Shown piece by piece: positions 1 through 11,878 of a DNA stretch of 64,000 bases. This stretch comes from Chelonoidis abingdonii (Eukaryota > Chordata > Testudines > Testudinidae). Both the position numbers and the translations under genes were made by a program. The stretch spans positions 9,687,102 through 9,751,101 of the forward strand of contig NC_133782.1 in assembly GCF_003597395.2 (NCBI RefSeq), in the 5' to 3' direction. The notes below the pieces were generated by a model. It had not been told where the DNA came from. It saw nothing but the letters and a program-made list of their open reading frames with translations, and searched no databases. The first letter of the stretch is position 1. Every line of letters starts with the position of its first letter.

Positions 1-258
1 CACATAAAAGAACAGATTTCACGGAGGGAGATCAGATTTCGTGCTCCATGATGCGTTTTTCATGACCATGAATTTGGTAGGGCCCTATTCATAAGCTCTG
101 GTAAGGAGAGATTTCTCTTTGGCGAATGCCCTAACATTAACTGACATTTCTTGTGTCAAGGTCTGGGTCTTTTAAATTTGGATGGTTGTCCCTGGAACTA
201 ATATTATTGCAATAGATATAATTGTATTCCTAAAACTGCCTAAGCAGAAACACACTGT
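1..258. other. Unique AT-rich sequence
   Basis: I see no repeat, exon or RNA gene here. It precedes a palindromic MITE. Confidence 0.5.
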
Positions 259-354
259 GGGCCAGATCTTTATCTCATGTAAATCAACATAGTTCTATTG
301 TTCTATTGACCTTATAGGAAATATGGTAGTTTACACCAGCTGAGGATCTGACCC
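259..354. mobile_element. Palindromic MITE, GGGCCAGATC family
   Basis: It begins GGGCCAGATC and ends GATCTGACCC, with inner arms related to 'ctcatgtaaatca' and 'agtttacaccagctgag'. The whole unit is an imperfect inverted repeat of about 96 bp. Related copies lie near 22248, 27867 and 29693. Such non-autonomous DNA transposons encode nothing and depend on a transposase from elsewhere. No clear target-site duplication is visible. Confidence 0.65.
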
Positions 355-559
355 TGCAATTAACAGATTGTTCTCCTTTGTAAACACTAACATTCCTCCT
401 CATTTACCACAAGAAATGGTAAATTCTGCTCTCCCTTTCACTGGTGCTCAAAGCCCAATTGGACACAGGAGAGCTGGTTAGAAATGTTATTAAACTTGTA
501 ATTTTCTGCAAAAATGATTTGGGTTCCACGAACTTTCAGCAAATCACAGGCAGAGTTCC

Positions 560-970
560 ATTGGAATCCCGCTTGGTTCCCTGCCAGCTCATCTGGCCTG
601 AGCCCAGCCATGTGGACTGCCACGAGCCAGGCACCCTGGGCCAGGGCCAATGAGAGGCAGGGGAAGCTGGTACAAATTACCAGGGCCCGGCAGTCCGGAA
701 CGGGGCCTGGCTTCATTGGCCCTGTTTAGCTGGTCCCCCCTTGCTGGGGGGCCCGAAATTCTTTTTTCACCGGGACCCAAACTCGCTCTCGGCGGCCCTG
801 CCCTGGGTTTCCATGGCCTGCAGTTCTAGAATAGCCCTGCCACCCTAGGGCTACCAGGATCCCTACCTTGGGCCTGGGAGCTTGGCAGATCTAGGAGACA
901 CTGCTTGACCCAGGGCTCTTAGGACTTCCCAGCTCCCAGCTCTACAGCTGTGAGCCTCAACTCTAACTGG
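560..970. repeat. GC-rich repeat-like block, left part
   Basis: GC content rises sharply against the AT-rich surroundings. Phrases such as 'ggacttcccagctccc' recur in similar form beyond the CR1 tail (about 1167-1185), so the two GC-rich parts probably belonged to one element split by the CR1. It contains an 83-bp inverted repeat (642-724) with 12-bp perfect ends, CAGGGCCAATGA and its complement. Open frames read across it on both strands, as expected of GC-rich DNA, and none resembles a protein I know. Confidence 0.4.
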
Positions 971-1141
971 TGTCCCTGGTTTGCCAGAAGCTGGGAATGA
1001 GCGACAAGTTATGGATCACTTGATGATTACCTATTATGTTCATTCCCTCTGGGACACCTGGCAATGGATACTGTTGGAAGACAGGATACTGGGTTAGATG
1101 GACCTATGGTCTGACCTTATGGCCGTTCTTATTTTCTTATG
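971..1141 (+). mobile_element. CR1 LINE 3' end
   Basis: This is a 5'-truncated, 3' non-coding end of a CR1-type LINE in plus orientation. Recognisable phrases are 'gaagacaggatactgggtta' and 'gatggacctatggtctgacc'. It closes with the short tandem tail 'ttcttattttcttatg', in line with the 8-bp 3' repeats usual for CR1. It is too short to encode protein. Confidence 0.8.
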
Positions 1142-1420
1142 GGAGCCTGAAAGCCCCGGGGTTCTCTGGACTTCCCAACTCCCTGCCGTGGTGCTGGGGA
1201 CCTGGAGGGATGGGACAGGCTTCAGAATCTATTGATTCAGGGCAGACTTTCCCACAGCCTGTCCTGCGGTTGGGGACCCCAGGGCTTCGAGATTCCCAGG
1301 CCAGCTGAATCTCATGGCTGCCTGCTTGATAGAATGGATCAAAAATATATCAACTTGACAGCAGCTGCTAGCCCTGGGGAGCAAAGTTCATTTCAGAAAC
1401 ACCATGGATCAGGATAAGGC
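1142..1420. repeat. GC-rich repeat-like block, right part
   Basis: This continues the GC-rich sequence left of the CR1 tail, sharing phrases such as 'ggacttcccaactccc' with it. The element class is unknown and no target duplication was found. Confidence 0.3.
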
Positions 1421-3300
1421 CCTAAATTTGGAGGAAACAAACCCAACTCCCCTTTCCATGTGCAAGAGGATTTTCACACAGTCATTACAATCAGTCAACT
1501 GTGGACACTATTTATGAAGAATCATATTTGCTATTTTGAGAGAAATTATTAAAAAGGCACTGGGAACAACTGATGTGACTTTGAACATGCAGTCCAGAGC
1601 CCAAGACTGTGTGCTGGTATCTTCTAAATCACCTGGCATGGCAAACAGAAGGATCACAGTGTGCAGTGAGAGAACCTGTTCACTTTGATACCGGATACCT
1701 GGTTGTTTAGTGTTTGTGCATTTCCACAGTGGTGGACTGGATTCACAAAGAACAGTAACAGGTTGCTGGAAAAGTCAAAAAGTTTGAGGGGAAAGCAAAA
1801 GGAAAAATAAATGAAACAACGTTACTAGAACTTTGCAGGGACAGTCTTATGGAAAAGAACAATGATCGAATAAAGGCACCCTACTAAGTTTAAAGTGTTT
1901 TGCTTGCTTTTCATGACAAACATGTGACTTCCTCACGTGTCAAGAATGAGCAAAGCCAAAGCTCTGAAGATCTTAATTCTGATTTTAAGGGTTGGGTTTT
2001 GCAGCCTAATGATAAAACTTTATAATTATTTTTGTTCCTCCTGGCAAATTACAGAGCGGCAGAATGGTTCTGATTCAGGGCCAGAAATTCTGGGGGTAGG
2101 CTGGGTTGACTTGACTCAAACAAGTCAGTGTAGCACAGTGTGAAAAATATATAGACTGGATTTTTAAAAAAAAATTCCTTTAAGAATATTAGGACCAAAA
2201 GACTGATTTTAAAAATGGCTTGATTAATTTAGTGGTCTTTATTTTAGAGGCTCAATAGGAAAAGTCTGGCAGATTGGAATTCCATGGAAGACACTTGTTT
2301 GTTACCAAAATCTAACCCCTTTTGGGCCACAATCTTGGTATTTTGTTTTATGAGCCACTGCAGAGGTAAAGTCCCTTTTTTAAAGCCCTCAGTTCCTTGG
2401 GCTGCCTTGTCCTCTTCCTTTGAGCTCCTGAAAGGAATCCTTTGGGTCCAAGCTTCTCTATCTCTGCCAGATGTTATCTCATTTTGTTAGGAAGTACCAA
2501 GACCAAAAGGGCCCACATCTAGGTCCTGAGGATTCTGCAGTACCCATCACAGAGACAGTTCAGTCTAAATAGACAAGTCTTAACAGATCATTATTCCTCT
2601 TGCATACAAACAATACAAGCTCAGAAAGGGATGATTTGGGAATAACTTTTCACTGCCTGACCTCCCTTTTGTAGGCATAATTGGTGCCTGTAAAAAACCG
2701 GCTCCTACATCTTTTGTGCCTGCAGTACAAATCTAACCAGTCACACATCTAATTCTCTGGTGGTGGATGCAAATGAAGGTTATTGGAGTAAGGCCAAAGC
2801 CACAAACTTCAGATCTAGTTCTTGTGGGATATTTTGATCCAGGATTTTGATTCACTTCCTTGTACACAAAGAAGCAAAACACAAGTTTGGATACAAATCT
2901 GGAGCCGAATTTCCTCAAAATGTGATGATGTTTAGAGCTGGAGTTCTGGTCCAATTATGTCTTATGCATGCTCAAGGGATTCTCTGTGAAACTATTGGGA
3001 GCTGAAGGTACATATGCAAGATCAGAATGTGGTCTAATTAAACACATAACTTAGAGTACCATGAAAAGTCAAGTTTCGAAACTGCTTTACAAAGAGATAC
3101 TACCGAATGTGTCAAGAATGTGTATGTTAAACGAAAAATATTTACAGTGGTAAACACTGTAAAGTTAATTTCTCTAAAATGTACTAACCTGATGTCTGTT
3201 TATCACGGTTTGACCCATGATTCTAACAAATGGATAGCAAACACAACAGGCCACATTACAAGACAGCCAGGGTCTCAAAGATTATTGCTTGTGTAAGCCA
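1421..3300. other. Unique AT-rich sequence, nothing recognised
   Basis: The open frames here are under 75 codons, with no protein-like composition and no convincing splice sites. No terminal repeats or SINE boxes were seen. Confidence 0.5.
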
Positions 3301-3329
3301 CTGCATATCATGCCAACCACTTTAATAAA

Positions 3330-3960
3330 GATGCAGCCTATTTGCATAACATTCATTTGCATTATGCTGCTAGTTTGCATACTAGCTCTACCTCTTAACC
3401 TCATTCTCTTTTCATTGCAAAAACTTACATCTGCTACGGCAACAGATATCCAACACTGTAGTTAGGAGCTTAGAATTATGTTCTTACTGAACACTTTATG
3501 ACCTTGGCTTTTGCTACTGCAACTGCTATATTTAAAGTGTGAAGTTTTCAGCCAAATGTCTATTTTTTCTTGCATCATATGAAATATGTCCCCTTATAAT
3601 CTACATCATTTTGGTTTCATCCAATTTGCATCCTATATCATTTTGGTTTCATCCAATTCTGCAAACCAGACAGTGGTGCCTAGCTTCCCAGCATATGAAT
3701 AGCTGCATATGCAAAACAGGATTCTTGCCTACTTTTATGCATATTGCCAGTTGCGTATGAAACTCACTGTGCAAAGTAATAAAAATTGAACCCAATAAAT
3801 GCACTTGTATAATATTCACTGTATATTTAAACTTAAATCCAAGTTAAGCAACACTGGCATGAACATGTTTTAATTTAGGACTAATTGAAAAGAAAACTAA
3901 CAAATAAAAATGTAGTGTAAAACGCAGTATTCTATGCCTGCTTTGCATAACTTTTTTTCT
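3330..3960. promoter_or_regulatory. Cluster of octamer-like (POU) motifs
   Basis: The octamer ATTTGCAT occurs exactly at 3340-3347, 3355-3362 and 3624-3631. Near matches are TTTGCAT at 3374-3380 and TTTGCATA around 3950, and ATGCAAAA lies near 3708. POU-family factors bind ATGCAAAT/ATTTGCAT. Part of the tract is a direct repeat: 22 bp beginning 'atcattttggtttcatcc' occurs at 3605-3626 and 3637-3658. Enhancer function is only inferred from motif density, and AT-rich sequence inflates chance matches. Confidence 0.25.
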
Positions 3961-6900
3961 GTTTATTTACAAAAGAGTATATACCACTTGGAGTGATCAC
4001 TTCATTTGTGTGGCACTGGGTTACAGCACTGAGTACAGGGTGTGGGTGCTGGAAAGTTTTACAAAAGAAAAACAAACTCACCATGAATGACATAGCTAGA
4101 AGATGTCACCTAAAAGTGCAGCAATTGGAGAGCTACTGAGATTTGTTACCCAGCAACCACTGATATCTGATATCCATTAGTCACCTACCTATTTGCTACC
4201 CACTATGAATACAGCATAGGTATGGGCACTATGACCTGAATTCCTAGGCTCTTACATGTGTAAAGATGGAACTCACCCATTAATCTTCATATGCTTCTTC
4301 AAGTCCTCCTGTACTTCTAGAGTACACTATCAGGTTGATAGCCTAGAAATCAGGAGAGAGACAGAAAAAGTAAATACAATTTGCCCCCTTTTCAACTTCC
4401 TCAGCCTCTAATTACTCAATCTTTTCCAACTCCTAAAGTTATATTATACTATCCATCAGGCACTGACTGTGGATTCAGCATCAGTGGAAAAACCTAATAA
4501 ATCTGAAGACCCTGGTCACTTGTTCTGGATCAGGGCCTAGGTAAGTGGATAGAATGCTTTCCCTACCTTGATTGTATGCTTGTGAGAACCTCATGAAAAG
4601 CTGTGTGGTGACAGAGATCAGCACTGGTTTAAACAGCTGGTACAGCTTTTCCAGGGGTCACATTTTTGCCCCCTTCCCGCTTTACTGCTTCAGCCACAAA
4701 AATCAAACTCAGAACTGAACTTTCCTATAAGGCACAAGGGTTCTGACCAATTCATTAAAGAGATTGAGGAGAATCATGACATTTGAATGGGCATACAGAT
4801 TTTTTGAAAGTTTGGTTTCAGGTCTTTCTTTGGAAGGAAGTCTCCAAGGCAAACGGGGAGGCGATTTGAATGACGGTGTGGCTGGACAAGTGGGCAGAGA
4901 AAAAATAACTATTGTATTACGCACAATTCAAATGATAACCCTTCTCTGGCCAATATGACCTTTCTCTTTAAAACATGTAATGTCCCAGGGAGTATGCGAG
5001 TGATTGCCGAATGCACAATTGACTTAACTACCAGTATTTCATTCCTTACTTCTCAGAATACCTAGAGTTACTCAAACATAGAAGGCTGTGTATAAAAGTG
5101 AATTCTAATGCCATCGTGGAAAAGGAGCTGTTCCTCAATCTTCCACAGCACACACGTTCATGCACCTTGAGTGTGAATTGAAGTGAAAGTATAATGCTTT
5201 ATTCAGACCAATTGGCAGCAACCTATGGCTACATCACCAGTAGGATATTCCTACTGATCTACTCAAAATATCCCATACATAAGCGTCTCAGGAACACATC
5301 CTTTCTGGATTACAGATTTAGCTATAAGCAACAAAACTCTTTTCAAACACCACCAAATATAATACATGCTCTGGTTAGTATGGAGGCTGAGTTGCAGTGT
5401 ATATGCACCCTGTGCAATTGGATATTAAATTTGGCGTCTTTGATTTCAGAAAAAAAAGTAGAACAGGAGAAACAAAGGTGATTTATATCTAAGTTTATAT
5501 GAAAAATGCAACACAGAACATATTAATCAAGGATATAGCATCCAATATAACAATAAAGAATTTAATTTCCTAAGAAACCAAGCCAAGACAAACTAAAAAT
5601 AGTTCATCATGCTGATCTGTCTGGTAATCCGAGTTCAGGGCCAAGTCTTTAGGTAAAAGGCTAGTTCATTAATCTGCTGTTTTTCAGAACAGGCTTAAAT
5701 TCAGAGTTCAGATTTTTACAAGCCGATTCAAAGAAGTCAGCAAGAGAAACTCCCTTTTGAAATTATTTTTCATCTAAGGCAGCACTGAATTATACCTTTC
5801 ATGACTTTGCACAGCTGTGTTAATAACAGAATTCAGTGTGAGTTCCCTACACTGTTCATTTCCTGGAGAGCTTCTTTTTGTTTGTATGAATGTCCAACTA
5901 GTAATGAAAAAAGGAACAGACTTCTTTTGTATTGTGGCTAATGAAACCTAGAAACTATACACCATAGTTTCAAGTGGATTTCTGAAGCATACTGAAAAGT
6001 TCCTGGAGAGTAATGAGGCATGTGACAGTCAACCATAATGACAACACCGCTCCCCATTGGCAAGAACAGAAATCATAGCAATCCATCAAAATTCTTCCCT
6101 TGATAGAGATGGAATTTGAAAGACAAAGCGTTCATAACATTTCTGTGGGGAAGGTAGAGCTGGGCTTAACATAGCTAAATATACAGTAATTAACGAAGGA
6201 ATGATTTGGTGTGGTGTTGAGTGACCACATCCGTCCATGACATTAGTGGGAATTGTGGGCTCTCAAAACCTCACAGGATCAGCTAGAAAAGGCTAATGTG
6301 CATATCACTGATCTCATTATGGGGAAACATTTTCCAATGAGAAAAGACTTGGCTGGCTTTTTAATGGGGTCAGTTGGAATCCACAAAATGAATTGTGGGT
6401 GCAATTTTGAGAACTTGTGCTTGCGCCTACATGATTTGCATATGCAGCCAAATGGTTAGAGGTGTCAGCACTTGGATGGGGGCCTGCAACTCAGTTACAT
6501 CCGCAGACAACACCTGCAAAAGGGAGGCAGCTTTGTGGAAGTGATGCCTTTTATGCGTGCAAGTAAATGCTAAAAGCATTCCGATGGTAACAATACACTT
6601 TCCCACCTTGGAGCTTGGTATCGGCAGAGCTGGTAGTGCTGCCTAGAGTTAAGGTTGCCCAACGCTTTCCATTATAACTAAGACCCGGTTTTCAGTTGCT
6701 TATAACTTTGACAACATTTAACATGTGGGCTCAAATTTTCCACGATTGGTGTCTCTCTCAGGCTAATTCATTTTAAATTTCAGCTAACGTGGCTCAACTG
6801 TTTTCAAGGCTAAAATTAGGGGGAAAAATACACGAAAATCTTCCCAAATTTTGCCTCCAAAAGAAAAAACCCAACAAAAACCAAACACTATAGTTCACAT

Positions 6901-7950
6901 GTGCTCAGAATTTGGTACCTACATTCTCTGAAGTTTCTGTTCATGCTCCAGTCCAGGACTTGAGGGGTTGAACAGGACTTTCCTAGTGACTGCCACAGAC
7001 AACAGTGGCACCAGGAAGACTATGGAACAGAAAGCAAGGAGATTGTCTGTCGTGTCCTCTCAAGGCTCCCCTTTCTGGAGCCTGGTTCACCGAGGGTAAC
7101 AACCTACTACTGTTACTCTGTTAGCCCATATGGTAGAGGACTGTGCTGTGTAACTAAAGGTCCAAACCCTTCTAATGACTCAAGTTGGGGGGCAATATGA
7201 TTCCATGAAGGAATTGTTTCTTCATTTTTTTTAATTAGCAATCACTTAATTAAAGACTTTATCATACTGCATATGCACAAGGGGGCCAAATTAAGGTTAC
7301 ACATATGCCCAAATTTTTCATTCCGGAATGTCCTAACTTTCGAGTGCTTGACTTTGCAACTTTAATGTTGTTTTAATGTAGAGCTTTTTTACTGTAATAT
7401 AGCATTTATTTTGATGAATGGAAATCAATGAGCATTAGTTACAGTATGTTTTTCGGGCATATAACAGCACAGCATGTATGATTGCATATTATTATCACAG
7501 CAACACAATGCTGCTTTTCAGATATAGATGGTACATGCAATCAGCCCTGAGAGTTTTGCCAATGTTTGATGATATGTTGTGATGATTTTATGGAAGAACA
7601 GCAGGACATCAACACAAATTGTCAACCAATATTTGATATTTTCAACAGTAGAAAAGGAAAAAGTAATTTTTAGTGGAAGAGAGGGAGAATAGTATTCATG
7701 AGATTGTACCTTCTTTTTTTGTAAACAATGTAGCTATGGAATGGATTAATTGTAAAAAAACAAAAACATTTTTCAGGTACTTAGAACTAACCTGATTTTC
7801 AGAGGTGGAACTGAGGCTATGTAGCACTTTTGAAAAATCAAGGCAGTTGAATTTCACTGCCTAAATAATGGTTTTTGGAAATTAATTTTAAGTACTACAT
7901 TTGAAAATTTGGGGCAGAGATCTTAGAGTAGTTTTCAACATTTAAAAGAG
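3961..7950. other. Unique AT-rich sequence, nothing recognised
   Basis: About 4 kb without a recognisable repeat end, SINE, LINE or exon. Open frames stay below 96 codons and look accidental. Very old unrecognisable repeats may be present. Confidence 0.5.
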
Positions 7951-8202
7951 TTGGTCACACTTTAAATTGAGGTTCTGTTTATAAAAGGACATGATTAATG
8001 GATGTTATAAATATGTTGCAGACATGAGTGGTGTGTGTTATAAATGGTTGTAAAAACAAGAAAGTGTTATAGATGGTTTTAAGCAACCTATTGACCAGTT
8101 GGACTCTAACTCAATTAAACAACCATCTATTAAAACATTAGTCATTTATTAAACCTTTGTAAGCCTTTTGTAAATAGACCCTTAATATAAAGTGTGACCA
8201 AA
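7951..8202. mobile_element. Palindromic MITE with long terminal inverted repeats
   Basis: The left end 'ttggtcacacttta' pairs with the right end 'taaagtgtgaccaa'. The complementarity continues inward through 'gaggttctgtttataaa' and 'tttgtaaatagaccc', giving arms of about 35 bp around an AT-rich core. There is no coding capacity. The superfamily is not determined because no target-site duplication is evident. Confidence 0.75.
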
Positions 8203-8345
8203 CAGTTTTTGAAAGTGTAGTGAATCCTTTTAATCCACTATGGATTCAGTGCTATACAGGTGCTTACGTTGTGCACTGAGTCATTAACACTGACTGATTT
8301 ATGAAGTTTCCAAAGACACTAGTAAGATTTTCATGAATTCCAGCG

Positions 8346-8484
8346 TATTATTATTTATTGTTTGTATTGTGGTAGCTCCTAGGAGACCCAGTCATGGACC
8401 AGGGCTCCATTGTGCTAGACACTGCATATCCAGAAACAAAAGAAACTAACTCTGACTCAAAGAACTTATAAACTAAGAAAGTTT
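8346..8484 (-). mobile_element. SINE tail, minus orientation
   Basis: On the minus strand this reads as the 3' part of a common reptilian SINE: 'cacaatggagccctggtcc' with the neighbouring 'tagctcctaggagaccc' on the plus strand, next to an ATT-rich terminus (8346-8362). The tRNA-like head is missing, so the copy is truncated. Related tails lie near 19945 and 30730. Confidence 0.65.
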
Positions 8485-9207
8485 CTGATATATGCTATTA
8501 TTTTCCAGACTCTGTTAACATGGATAGGGTTTTACAGACACTTCCACTGTACTATGACAAGAATGATGTAAACATACTGAACATTTTGTGGTAGCATTTG
8601 GAATTAAACAAAGGCATTCTAGTGACATCATAAAAGGGCTCAGATTATGACCTGATTGTGCAATATAGCATAGGCACCAGCAGTGGAAGCCATAGCACAT
8701 GTAGGCAACACCTTCATATGAGCAGGATAAGCAGCAGCATATCCATCAGCAGCAGAAGTGAGAACAAACAGATTACCAATATCCGCTGGATACATTGTAA
8801 CATTTCACAATTTTTGTCATTAAGCCATATGAAGCATTTGCTGCGGAATTATTCTTACATCTCTGCGGTTCATAAGCTACTTAGCAAGGTAGAGTTGAAG
8901 CTAATCCGAGTCCTATATGAGAACTGAGATGCGGTATTTTTTTTTGTACCACTATTTGATATTTGGTTACAGCTTTCTGTGCACTCACTGTAAGTTACAG
9001 ATGTTCCATTAAGGCCCAAATAATGGCCAAGCCAGGTCACACAAAGGCCCCGTGAATGGGGTATAATTCTCCTGCACGGAAGCAGGAGAGGTGAGGCAAT
9101 ATATGCCTATAATGTGCATCAGGGAGTTGAGGAAGGATTTGCCTCCTTCAAACAGATCCCTCCTTAAGTCCCCCTGGGACAATGAGACACTGTGCTGTGC
9201 CCAATGT
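8485..9207. other. Unique sequence, nothing recognised
   Basis: A stretch rich in 'cagcag' and 'catatg' (8675-8770) looks like degenerate low-complexity sequence. No gene or repeat is supported. Confidence 0.4.
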
Positions 9208-9212
9208 GGGTC

Positions 9213-9929
9213 TGTAGCAGGGTGGATCCCTGCTCCAGCCCTGAAGGGGGTTAAAAAACAGCCCAGGGAAGGGGCCGGGGCTGGAGAAAGCAGCCTTTTA
9301 GGCTGGGCTGATTGGGGAAGCGGCTGCAGCTGGGGCCACGCCCCAAACTGAGCGGCAGGGCCTAATAAGAAGGCCAGGGAAGCCAAGGGCAGAGAGTCTT
9401 CCTCTGCCTGTAGAGGGAGAAGGGTCTGGCTGCTGAAAAAATCAGAGCAGGTACCTAGGGTAAAGCAGTGCCGGGGAAAGACAGAGGAGCTGGGGAGCTC
9501 CTGCCTGGAAAGCTCCAGGCTGTGGCCTAGAATTAGGCCAGGAGGTACTGGGTTTGTAGGGTGCAACCCAGGGGTAGGCCAAGGCAGCAGGTCCAAACCC
9601 CTTTGCTGATGATGAGTGGCTGATACTGCAGTCTGCCCCAAGGTGTGGGGCTAGACAATGACTGGCAGTAGCCAAGACACTGAAGCAAAGTGGGAATAGA
9701 GGGTGAGGGGGTTCCCAGGGAGGGGAAACTCCTAAGGAAAAGGGGTTGCTGTCAGGGGGGGCAGAACCCCACGTAAAAGGGGCACCAGGGTCCAAGGAGG
9801 GACACGGGGCCTGTAGCAGGAAACAAGGCAGATCACGGGCCTGCTGAGGGCGATCCGAGCTGGAATTTGAGCTCATTCCTGAAGTGACCAGCAGGAGGCA
9901 CTGCAGGGGTGAGTGCCCGCCCAGTTACA
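9213..9929 (+). mobile_element. Solo LTR, 717 bp, with perfect 5-bp target duplication
   Basis: The sequence begins TGTAGCAGGG and ends AGTTACA, the TG...CA termini of an LTR retrotransposon. It is flanked by GGGTC on both sides (9208-9212 and 9930-9934). A 5-bp duplication fits Gypsy or ERV integration. There is no internal gag-pol region on either side and no second LTR, so this is a solo LTR left by recombination. It is GC-rich, which produces a 210-codon minus-strand open frame that I regard as accidental. I recognise the family as common in turtle genomes, but its internal part is not in the window. Confidence 0.88.
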
Positions 9930-9934
9930 GGGTC

Positions 9935-11209
9935 TATGCCTTAATGGTACAATTGGGCATTATCATAAATCTTGTTTTGAGAGAGAGTGTTTATCATTTC
10001 TGCAAATACCATTGTTGTGGCCACATGATAGAAATTCCATGGGGCAGCCAGCATGTTTCTGTTGTAAGTAATTTTACAAAGTTTAAAATAAACTGGATAG
10101 TTTTAAAACTCTGAGTTACAATTTCAAGGGACTTTCATTTCTAATCAACAGTTTTATAACATAGTGATCTCTCTTCAACAAGAGACGTGTTTATTCCAAA
10201 CCATTGAAGAAAGCAGCTGTTTATTAAAGTGCAACACCAGTGGTTGATTTCTGACGCTCTTGAGTGCATCTGTTTTCTAGCTAATGACATCACTGCAAGC
10301 AAGCAGATACAGTATTGCAGGCTGGGACTTTAATGGAGAAATAAAGCAGGCATGCCTTTTCTGTTAAAAAAACAAAAAACAATTTCATCGAGGAAAAAGG
10401 TCTATTAATAAGTCAAATGTTCAAGTAACATTCATGCCAACTGGCATTCTTATACACAACTGGTATTTCTTGAGAAAGAATTTGTGGGTTAACAGTGTTT
10501 ATACTAAAATCTCTAAAGATAACATCTGTTAACATACATTCCAAAAGTGGTGATTGATTTATGATCTAGTAAATCACATCTGTGCAAGAAAAAATGGCCT
10601 GTAGGATGACTTCTGTCAGTCAAATACATAACATAGGTTTCTGTGATAGTAGATGAAACACTTCAGTTTATTTATCTATTTGTTCATTCACTTTAACATT
10701 TTTTGGGGGGTGAGATGGGGCGGGGAATAAAAATGAACTTATTCTAAACCCCATTCAACAGTTGGAGAAGTTACAGAATTTCAAATTTCGCTTTCCTGGA
10801 CCAGGTCCTGTGCTGATGTAAAGGAGCAGAGCTCTACTGGCTCTGATGGAGCTACACAGCTCAAGATCTGACCCCTCCAATCTTTAAAAAAATATCTCTA
10901 AAGAATGCCTATGCACACAGCCTCTTTACTGTGGCACTGCCCGGGAGCCCAGAATATGCTCCTTCCTGAGAAACTGTTTATGGTCTCTGTGGATGTTCTC
11001 TTTTTAATCCTATGTGCTCTTCGTTAATTAAAATGTAATCAATTTCCTAAGTAAATCCTAGTGCACACAAATAAATAAGCACTGATTTGCTCCAGATGAG
11101 GCCTATTATTAATTTATTATTTGCATTACATGTGCATTGAGTGGGGACAGAGCAGGGCCATGAAGTAGTCCTCCTCAGGCTTGGGCACTCCTGGCCTGGA
11201 TAGACCATT
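9935..11209. other. Unique sequence with one MITE-like scrap
   Basis: Mostly unique AT-rich sequence. At about 10795-10875 'tggaccaggtcctgtgctga' and 'ctcaagatctgaccc' resemble the ends of the GGGCCAGATC MITE family, but the middle is too degraded to call. Confidence 0.35.
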
Positions 11210-11217
11210 GGCTATAC

Positions 11218-11427
11218 CAGGGGTTCTCAAACTGGCCTTAGGGGGCTGCGAGGTTATTACATGGGGAGGTCACGAGCTGTCAGCCTCCACCCAAAACTCT
11301 GCTTTGAATCTAGCATTTATAGTGGTGTTAAATATGTTAAAAAATGTTTTTAATGTATAAGGGGGGGTCGTACTCAGAGGCTTGCTGTGTGAAAGGGGTC
11401 ACCAGTACAAAAGTTTGAGAACCACTG
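11218..11427. mobile_element. hAT (Charlie-like) MITE, 210 bp
   Basis: The terminal inverted repeats are CAGGGGTTCTCAAAC (start) and GTTTGAGAACCACTG (end). Flanking octamers are GGCTATAC (11210-11217) and AGCTATAC (11428-11435), an 8-bp target duplication with one change, which is diagnostic of hAT transposons. The short internal sequence encodes no transposase, so the element is non-autonomous. Confidence 0.9.
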
Positions 11428-11435
11428 AGCTATAC

Positions 11436-11873
11436 CTTTCCAACAGTGTATCAAGAGCCATGTAGCAGTGCACTCCCCCCACTGCTAGCAGAGATAAAAT
11501 ACCTCCACAGGCTGTTGGTGGCTGCCCCTACTGCTTCCCCAGTGCTTCCAAGGAGGCATAATTGTCCCCTAAGACAGTTTTTCCCTTTGGATGCATGTGT
11601 GTTGGGTGAGTATGCAGTACTGCACATCAGTATAGTGAGGAGGGATTTGAAGAAAAGCAGCACCAGACCTAATAAACCAGCAGTTTAAAATTCTGTACAT
11701 TTAAAACCAATATAAATACCAGGGAAAGTGAGATCACAGCTTGAGCCCTGAAATAAATCTTCCACATTTCTTGGCTTTTGAGTCCTTTCCTTGGCTCCTG
11801 ACCTTAGTACTAGAAGTTTCCCAAATTTGGAAACACTCCTTGGTAGCTAGGCCCTGCTTTCTTACTATCATCT
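11436..11873. other. Unique sequence, nothing recognised
   Basis: An 80-codon open frame spans 11446-11688 on the plus strand with an overlapping one on the minus strand. Neither resembles a known protein. Confidence 0.4.
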
Positions 11874-11878
11874 CATGG

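Noticed and set aside
9009..9641. 210-codon minus-strand open frame, the longest in the window
   Set aside because: Most of it lies inside the solo LTR at 9213-9929. It is Leu/Pro/Ser-rich, as GC-rich DNA read backwards gives, and has no recognisable domain.
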